A DNA stretch of 64,000 bases. Origin: Holosporales bacterium. GTDB lineage: Bacteria > Pseudomonadota > Alphaproteobacteria > RUG11792. The notes below the pieces were generated by a model. The model did not search any database. It was not told the DNA's origin and saw only the letters and a program-made list of their open reading frames with translations. Position numbers and translations under genes: made by a program. This document shows, piece by piece, positions 58,938 through 64,000 of this stretch; within the stretch, counting starts at the first letter, position 1, and the number at the start of each line of letters is the position of its first letter. The stretch is taken from the NCBI GenBank assembly GCA_031289695.1, contig JAITPA010000025.1:62001-126000 (forward strand). Direction: 5' to 3'.

Positions 58938-59810
58938 CTATAAAGACTCAACCCAAATCTGGCAGCAATTTTTCGCAAGGGTTCTCACTCTTGCAATATA
59001 TTCCGCCCGCTCAGTTACAGATATAACTCCCCTAGCATCGAGGAGATTAAAACAGTGATTTGCCTTCACGCACTGTTCATATGCCGGCATAACCAGATTA
59101 TGTGCTAGCAATTTTTGGCTCTCCTTTTCATGGTCATTGAAATGTTCCAGTAACATATCGATCGATGCCACATCGAAATTGTAGCAGGAAAATTCTCTTT
59201 CGAACCTTGATAATACGTCTCCATATGTCAATTTTTTTTTGCCATTTTTTCCATTCCAGTTTATGTCAAAGTGACTTTCGACATTTTGCATAAACGTTGT
59301 AATTCTCTCGAGCCCGTATGTGATTTCTACAGGAACGACTGAGCATGTTATCCCTCCAATTTGCTGGAAATAAGTGTATTGTGTTATTTCCATGCCATCG
59401 CACCATACTTCCCATCCTAGACCAGCCGCTCCAAGTGATGGGTTTTCCCAATCATCTTCGACAAATCTAATGTCATGGGCATTTAAATCGAATCCAATTG
59501 CCATTAGGCTATTTAGATACAGCTCCTGCGGGTTAGCAGGGGCTGGTTTCAAGATGACCTGAAACTGGTAATAATACTGTGTCCTGTTGGGATTATCTGC
59601 ATATCTTCCGTCTTTTGGTCTCCTGCACGGCTGGACGAATGCAGCATTCCAATGTTCTTCTCCTAAAGCTTTAAGAGTAGTTGCATGGTGAGAAGTTCCA
59701 GCGCCGACCTCTGTGTCGTATGGTTGCATGATGACACACCCATAATCTGCCCAATACCTCTGTAAATCAAAGATTATATCTTGAAAAGACTTCGTTTTTG
59801 AACGTTGCAT
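58938..59810 (-). CDS. glyQ: Glycyl-tRNA synthetase alpha subunit
   Basis: 290 residues. The catalytic class II subunit. [58 protein letters not shown] and [18 protein letters not shown] are highly conserved GlyQ blocks. The ATG at 59810 gives [11 protein letters not shown]. The tRNA-Leu gene lies 85 bases upstream on the same strand and could share a transcript. Confidence 0.97.
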   Translation of the reverse strand: MQRSKTKSFQDIIFDLQRYWADYGCVIMQPYDTEVGAGTSHHATTLKALGEEHWNAAFVQPCRRPKDGRYADNPNRTQYYYQFQVILKPAPANPQELYLNSLMAIGFDLNAHDIRFVEDDWENPSLGAAGLGWEVWCDGMEITQYTYFQQIGGITCSVVPVEITYGLERITTFMQNVESHFDINWNGKNGKKKLTYGDVLSRFEREFSCYNFDVASIDMLLEHFNDHEKESQKLLAHNLVMPAYEQCVKANHCFNLLDARGVISVTERAEYIARVRTLAKNCCQIWVESL

Positions 59811-59895
59811 AATGTAAGCCGATAACTAAAAAAGCAAAAACCCTTGCCTAGGATACCACATAGCAGCCGATATAAAATCAGTTAATATACACACA

Positions 59896-59982
59896 TGGTG
59901 CCCGGAAGAAGACTCGAACTTCCACAGAGTTTCCCCCACACGCACCTGAAGCGTGCGCGTCTACCAATTCCACCACCCGGGC
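59896..59982 (-). tRNA. tRNA-Leu (anticodon CAG), CCA encoded
   Basis: A class II tRNA with a long variable arm. On the minus strand the acceptor GCCCGGG pairs with TCCGGGC, then discriminator A and encoded CCA (59896-59898 on the plus strand as tgg). The D-arm has GGAATTGGTAGACGC, the anticodon stem-loop is CACGC-TTCAGGT-GCGTG with CAG, the variable arm is GGGGGAAACTC, and the T-arm is GGAAGTTCGAGTCTTCT-like. Confidence 0.95.
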
Positions 59983-59991
59983 ACTGCCCCA

Positions 59992-59997
59992 ATTATA
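59992..59997 (-). promoter_or_regulatory. -10 box of the tRNA-Leu promoter
   Basis: On the minus strand TATAAT is 9 bases before the 5' end of tRNA-Leu, the right distance for a start site at or just before the tRNA. A TTGTGG about 19 bases further upstream is a weak -35. Confidence 0.5.
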
Positions 59998-60044
59998 ATC
60001 CAAAAATAAAACGAAACCACAAATTTTGTAATGCCATTCATAGT

Positions 60045-60581
60045 TTAGATATCGCGCTTGTTTAGAATTGCGGCGACTGTCTTGTCTTTGTCCTTGCTGC
60101 CTCTCGATGATCCAAATTCGAAATTGTAGGCGTCTTTTAGACACGAACCAAATATACCTGCTATCGTTGATATTATCCCAACGACCTCTCCAGGAAGTTC
60201 TTTTCTGTATAGACAGATTGCACATAGGCAACATATGAGGCCAATTGCCGCAGAGATCACCATGACATCTGCTCTCTTATTGCGTTTCCCTGAATTAATG
60301 ATTGCTATGTCTCTATATCGAGCATTTTCTTTATCTTTAATAACTGCTAATTCTATTTCTCGTTCAGAGTTAATGAGTGCCTGTTGAAATAATGCAAATG
60401 TTGTTTTATCGGTTTTTAATTTCTCGATAGCCTGAAATTCATTTGTTGTATTGGTTACTGTTTTTGCGATATCTATGATCTTTTTTGATATAGATTCCGC
60501 TTTTGTTCCTGATAACCACTTGGCTATCTTCGGAGTAAACTGGGCAAGCGCAAGCGCCGCCTGAATTATTGAAATTGACAT
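60045..60581 (-). CDS. GTA/phage-type three-helix holin-like protein
   Basis: 178 residues. The N terminus (SISIIQAALALAQFTPKIAKWL), a helical middle rich in E/R (ALINSEREIELAVIKDKENARYRDIA), two membrane helices (around 118-160), and the ending FEFGSSRGSKDKDKT match the family of GTA/phage three-TM holins, which open the inner membrane for endolysin or particle release. The ATG at 60581 has AAGGAG upstream. No other phage or GTA gene lies in the window, so it is either a stranded remnant or a host-owned holin. A small membrane protein of another type is the alternative. Confidence 0.7.
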   Translation of the reverse strand: MSISIIQAALALAQFTPKIAKWLSGTKAESISKKIIDIAKTVTNTTNEFQAIEKLKTDKTTFALFQQALINSEREIELAVIKDKENARYRDIAIINSGKRNKRADVMVISAAIGLICCLCAICLYRKELPGEVVGIISTIAGIFGSCLKDAYNFEFGSSRGSKDKDKTVAAILNKRDI

Positions 60582-60724
60582 TGTAAATTTTCTCCTTAAA
60601 AAATTGTTAATTTTCCTCATTGATATGAGAAATTTGTCCTAAAATATAAAATATTGTTGTTGTAGCTTTAAAAGCATGGTTAGAATCGTAGGTTGGGAAG
60701 CCCACAAATTAAAGGAACAAAACG

Positions 60725-62038
60725 ATGAAAACATTCGTTCCATTCGCCTTATTTACCGTAATTCTTACCCTAGCTACTCAGTCATCGGCGAGCGATGATG
60801 AGAACATTGGCGTGTGGAAACCAGTTATTCACGAGAAATCGGTTGATCAAGATGTTTCACGACCAAAGCGTCTCACTCCTCATCTATTCGCGTTGAGCAG
60901 CGATAGTGCTGTTGATGTGATGCAACCTGGTTGTGAGAGATTTGTTGATCGAGATGTTTCACGACCAAGGCGTCATAAAAATTCCAATTCGCGCAAATCG
61001 CGGCCTCATGCCAAATGGCGACATCATTCTTCGCCTATCACGCTGCGATTAGATGTGAACTACCACCAAGTGCCTGAACCAATTATAAGGCGACAAGCCA
61101 ATTACGCTCCACCGTCGCAGCGTGATAATTCGTATCCTGTTATTAGCGTGTATTTGCCACAGGAGGAAGATGAAAATTTTGATCCGGTAACTCCTGCTAG
61201 TGAGCTTATTATGCGTGATGGTAATTTGTATTTTCGATCGGTAGAATTTGCAGATTCATGCACGTATCCGTATCTTAAAGTTTCATTAGCAAAAGTTGAA
61301 GATAAATCGTTTGCATCACAAATAGATGTAACGCATTGTAGCCTTGGATTCGAAGATGTAGATACTGAAAGCAATTGGGCTATTTTCAAAAACGGAACAT
61401 TTTTCATGCTGGAACGATATGACGGTAGGCAGTTGCCTAGTAGGTTCTTGTTCAAATTCAGAATTATTCCCGAGCCCGTACAAAATTCGATATTAACGAT
61501 CTTTGACTTGGGTAACGGGCTGAGGCAAGATGAGAACCCTAATGTTCGAGCATTTGTTGAAGCTGAAGTGCCGTCAGATATGCAAAAAAGTCCGACGTGG
61601 ATGGTTCCAGATGATAGCAGATGGTGGAATAAAGTGTATCATCATAGAAGACGACCTCAAGCATATTGCGTATTGCCTGAGTTGGAATTACCCTTTACTG
61701 TTCCTGAAACATTTTTTATTTATAGGAGTTATCTGTTCTTTAAACGAGACATCGATATCTTTTATCACGTAATTCCGCTTGTTCCAATATTGAAACAAGA
61801 TTTCTACGTATTTGACTCATTAACGACTGGTGAATACGGAGAAGTTGTTGGAAAAGTATCAGGCTGGGTAGGCCAAGCTCACGAAGGCGCGATCGTTGTG
61901 CGAGGCCCAACCGACGAACTTCTTGTCTTCGACCTTCCATATCCAGAATATTTCAGAAGAAACACCACGTACGACATTTTCAAACGCCTGGATACAACGA
62001 TGACTGAGGCAAGCCCCAGCGGAGATTCTGTTTCATGA
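60725..62038 (+). CDS. Exported protein of unknown function with an internal repeat
   Basis: 437 residues, no family recognised. The ATG at 60725 has AAGGA upstream, followed by a signal peptide (MKTFVPFALFTVILTLATQ, cleavage near SSA-SDD). The region 35-95 has the repeat VDQDVSRPKR / VDRDVSRPRR and a basic, histidine-rich stretch (RPHAKWRHHSS). The rest looks beta-rich, with many aromatic and proline residues (PPSQRDNSYPVISVYLPQEE, PELELPFTVPETFF). It is divergent from the holin-like gene and is followed by cckA. It may be an exported effector or surface protein; this is inference. Confidence 0.7.
   Translation: MKTFVPFALFTVILTLATQSSASDDENIGVWKPVIHEKSVDQDVSRPKRLTPHLFALSSDSAVDVMQPGCERFVDRDVSRPRRHKNSNSRKSRPHAKWRHHSSPITLRLDVNYHQVPEPIIRRQANYAPPSQRDNSYPVISVYLPQEEDENFDPVTPASELIMRDGNLYFRSVEFADSCTYPYLKVSLAKVEDKSFASQIDVTHCSLGFEDVDTESNWAIFKNGTFFMLERYDGRQLPSRFLFKFRIIPEPVQNSILTIFDLGNGLRQDENPNVRAFVEAEVPSDMQKSPTWMVPDDSRWWNKVYHHRRRPQAYCVLPELELPFTVPETFFIYRSYLFFKRDIDIFYHVIPLVPILKQDFYVFDSLTTGEYGEVVGKVSGWVGQAHEGAIVVRGPTDELLVFDLPYPEYFRRNTTYDIFKRLDTTMTEASPSGDSVS
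60842..60974 (+). repeat. Direct repeat of 31 bases within the unknown exported protein
   Basis: Two copies at 60842-60872 and 60944-60974, 102 bases (34 codons) apart, differing at 2 positions. Each encodes VD(Q/R)DVSRP(K/R)R, so it is a coding repeat. Each contains TGTTTCACG, a parS half-site, but not the palindrome. Confidence 0.85.
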
Positions 62039-62054
62039 TACAAAAAAAAGAAAG

Positions 62055-62090
62055 TGGGTGTCAAAAACCTTTTACGCCCATGGACTTTTT
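62055..62090 (+). terminator. Possible weak terminator after the exported protein
   Basis: TGGGTGT (62055-62061) can pair with ACGCCCA (62074-62080) with one G-T wobble, around a 12-base loop, followed by TGGACTTTTT. It is 17 bases after the stop at 62038. The stem is short, so the call is tentative. Confidence 0.4.
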
Positions 62091-62199
62091 GTAGGTCAAT
62101 TATTCTGCTAAACTCGTTCCAGGAAACTAGCCTTATCTCGCAAACAAATGTAGAATAATCTTTAGGTACCTTAAGTATGCATCTAATTTCGATTTAAAC

Positions 62200-64000
62200 G
62201 TGTGGCAATTTATTGATAAGATTTTGATAAGCCTTGAAGAATTTTCGATACTTGAATTTTTCTGGAATCTCTATTTTGTAGTAGGATTACTTGTTGTAGT
62301 TTCAATAATCCTGCTACGTTTGTATACCAAAACAAAAAACGCACTAAAAAACGCAGAGCATTATCTTGATGTAATGCGAACCGTTTCTAAAGCCATTTCA
62401 AAGTACCACGAAATCGCGGCATTCAATGATACAGGAGATATAGTTTATACAACTCACCCTAGGGCGTACTCAAGTAAAAATGAATTTTTTCGACATCTCC
62501 TTGGTAAAGTTGTTGCCTCTCCTGTCGTCAAAAATTTTTGTAAATTGTTTGATTCCAAGAAACCAGCAAATGTGCTGCTAACTGGCTCTGGTTCAGGGCT
62601 TCAAAATCAATTTAGGAAATGGTCTGTTACAGGGGATTTTGTTTCGGTGGATGACTCAAATATCGGTGAAGCAATTTCTGTCATTTCTGTTAGCGATATT
62701 ACAAAGCATTTCAATGAAGTCGAAAGGGCGATAGTTCATTACGAACGACTTGAAAGACTTCTTGACCATTTTCCAGTTGGTATATTTTATGTCAATAATT
62801 CTGGCAAAATAGTTGGGGCAAATGTTACGTTTGCAAATCTTATTAGTTCTAGTAAAGATAGAATACTTGATCTTGATATAACTGATTTCATCGATGTGTT
62901 TAATAGCGAAGTTGCTCCTCAAAAACCCATGTTAGTTACTGTAAAACCAAAATTTGCTCCAATGTTTGAAGCTGTTTTAATAAAGGCACAATCCACTGCA
63001 TCATTGGTGCAACCGTGGGTAATTTATAAGTTAAAGATTCTTCCAAATCAACCGCCAGAAAACGAGAGCGAGTTCATTAATCAAGAAACATTTATGTTGG
63101 CCCATCTGCCGGCGGTTGTAATAGATCAAAATGGAGGCATACAAGCGATAAATCCAGCCTTTGCAAACATGATTCAAGATAAAATAATTCTCGATAAGAA
63201 AAAAATTATGAAACCTGGAGTTAATATCGCGGACTTTATAAAGCTCAGTAGTTCTGATAATAGTACCATTGAAATATTAAGACAAGCTAAAGCATTGACA
63301 GAGAAAATATCTCCAGTAGAATTAAATTTTATCAATAGCAATGTAGTCGTGATGGGCTACACTAGCATATTAAGCAATGGAAAATTTTTCCTACTTCAGC
63401 TAGTTGATATCTCTAGTCAAAAAATTTTAGAGCAACAATTTATTCAATCGCAAAAGATGCAGGCGATTGGACAATTGGCCGGAGGGATAGCCCACGACTT
63501 TAACAACCTTCTAACTGCAATGATTGGGTTTTGCGACTTACTACTTCAGAGATACACTCCAAAAGATCCATCATATAGCGATGTCGTTCAAATTAAGCAG
63601 AATGCCGGGAGAGCTGCCAATTTAGTTCGTCAATTGCTTGCTTTTTCGAGACAACAGACCCTGAAACCAAACGTCGCGTCCGTATCGGAATTGCTGGTAG
63701 ATATCTCTTCATTGCTAAGAAGATTAATAGGAGCGAATATCGATCTTCAAGTAATTCATGAGCAAAATATTTGGCTCACAAAAGTTGATCAAGGGCAGTT
63801 CGAACAAATTATTATAAATTTGGCAGTAAATGCAAGAGATGCCATGGAAAATAACGGCAAATTAATTATTAGAACTAAGAATTATTTTACAGAACAGTCT
63901 TTCAAATGCGTTTATGATACGGCTCCGCCAGGCGATTATGTGTTGATAGAAGTTGTTGATACTGGATGTGGTATTCCTAGAGATTTGATTGAAAATATTT
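62200..64000 (+). CDS. cckA: CckA-like hybrid histidine kinase (cut by right edge)
   Basis: The first 600 residues of a CckA, the kinase that feeds the ChpT-CtrA cell-cycle pathway. One membrane helix (about 21-40), a PAS-like region (60-170), two clear PAS domains (about 185-290, HFPVGIFYVNNSGKIVGAN, and 300-410, AHLPAVVIDQNGGIQAIN), then the dimerisation helix with H432 in QLAGGIAHDFNNLLTAMIG, AANLVRQLLAFSRQQTLKP, the N-box IINLAVNARDAM, and the G1 box VDTGCGIP. These lines match CckA closely. The receiver domain is presumably beyond the edge. No ATG lies in frame upstream, so the GTG at 62200 is the start. The last bases are an incomplete codon. Confidence 0.9.
   Translation, partial: MWQFIDKILISLEEFSILEFFWNLYFVVGLLVVVSIILLRLYTKTKNALKNAEHYLDVMRTVSKAISKYHEIAAFNDTGDIVYTTHPRAYSSKNEFFRHLLGKVVASPVVKNFCKLFDSKKPANVLLTGSGSGLQNQFRKWSVTGDFVSVDDSNIGEAISVISVSDITKHFNEVERAIVHYERLERLLDHFPVGIFYVNNSGKIVGANVTFANLISSSKDRILDLDITDFIDVFNSEVAPQKPMLVTVKPKFAPMFEAVLIKAQSTASLVQPWVIYKLKILPNQPPENESEFINQETFMLAHLPAVVIDQNGGIQAINPAFANMIQDKIILDKKKIMKPGVNIADFIKLSSSDNSTIEILRQAKALTEKISPVELNFINSNVVVMGYTSILSNGKFFLLQLVDISSQKILEQQFIQSQKMQAIGQLAGGIAHDFNNLLTAMIGFCDLLLQRYTPKDPSYSDVVQIKQNAGRAANLVRQLLAFSRQQTLKPNVASVSELLVDISSLLRRLIGANIDLQVIHEQNIWLTKVDQGQFEQIIINLAVNARDAMENNGKLIIRTKNYFTEQSFKCVYDTAPPGDYVLIEVVDTGCGIPRDLIENI

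Noticed and set aside
60853-60963. TGTTTCACG half-sites resembling parS in the unknown exported protein
   Set aside because: Only the left half is present at both places; the match comes from a coding repeat, not a palindrome.
62656-62922. A minus-strand reading frame of 88 codons
   Set aside because: It lies antisense to the continuous cckA frame, which has strong domain matches.

Overview
The window looks like chromosome from an AT-rich alphaproteobacterium with a compact, host-associated style of genome. It is full length apart from one gene cut at each edge. The alphaproteobacterial signal comes from a DivL-type and a CckA-type kinase within about 6 kb of each other, a PpiD/BamB/TamA envelope set, a gene-transfer-agent-type holin, an RNase E with a lysine-rich insert in its S1 region, and the argS-SPOR gene order. 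Genes for glycolysis (pgi, pgk), LPS (kdsA, lpxC), peptidoglycan (class A PBP, ddl, uppS, dapB) and MEP isoprenoids (ispH) argue against a Rickettsia-like genome. They fit better with a Holosporales- or Paracaedibacter-like lineage; that placement is inference. No gap between genes reaches 300 bases; the longest are 12972-13226, 6035-6271 and 21057-21277, and many neighbours overlap by 4-40 bases.

Region by region. 1-6034 (minus): pgi end, a secreted HAD-like protein, rsmE, an MFS transporter, prfB and hisS. 6272-7874 (minus): a two-gene signalling unit, a soluble histidine kinase and an unusual HTH-receiver fusion. 8097-15017: two tandem secreted paralogues, a short class A PBP, rne (minus) and a TamA-like Omp85 protein. 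14976-21056 (minus): lipB, an orphan NuoM-like membrane protein, an exported methyltransferase-like protein, mtaB and ppiD. 21278-31848 (plus): kdsA, an aminopeptidase P, pgk, bamB, der, smpB, truA, a shortened PRPP synthetase, tRNA-Gly, rpmG, ychF and truB. 31870-39723: a LON-domain protein (minus), then ssb, dapB, a tiny exported protein, map, lpxC, argS, a SPOR protein and ddl. 39704-54658 (minus): tsaE, cdsA, uppS, a BON lipoprotein, a YraN protein, mutS, ispH, dnaE, ileS, nth and ligA. 54781-64000: divL, glyS/glyQ and tRNA-Leu (minus), a holin-like gene (minus), an unknown exported protein, and cckA running off the right edge.

The most notable points are these. (1) The DivL-like protein has tyrosine in place of the phospho-accepting histidine, and its ATP-binding motifs are eroded, while the nearby CckA keeps all of its motifs. 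(2) Two perfect ParB/parS-type 16-mers lie 29 kb apart inside coding genes, suggesting a segregation-origin-proximal region. (3) A very GC-rich palindromic element of about 46 bp lies in frame at the start of nth. (4) Four tandem 13-mers lie between ppiD and kdsA. (5) UppS has lost several substrate-phosphate-binding residues. (6) There is an orphan NuoM-like subunit and a lone GTA-type holin.

All family assignments come from reading motifs and domain order in the translated sequence; no database search was possible.
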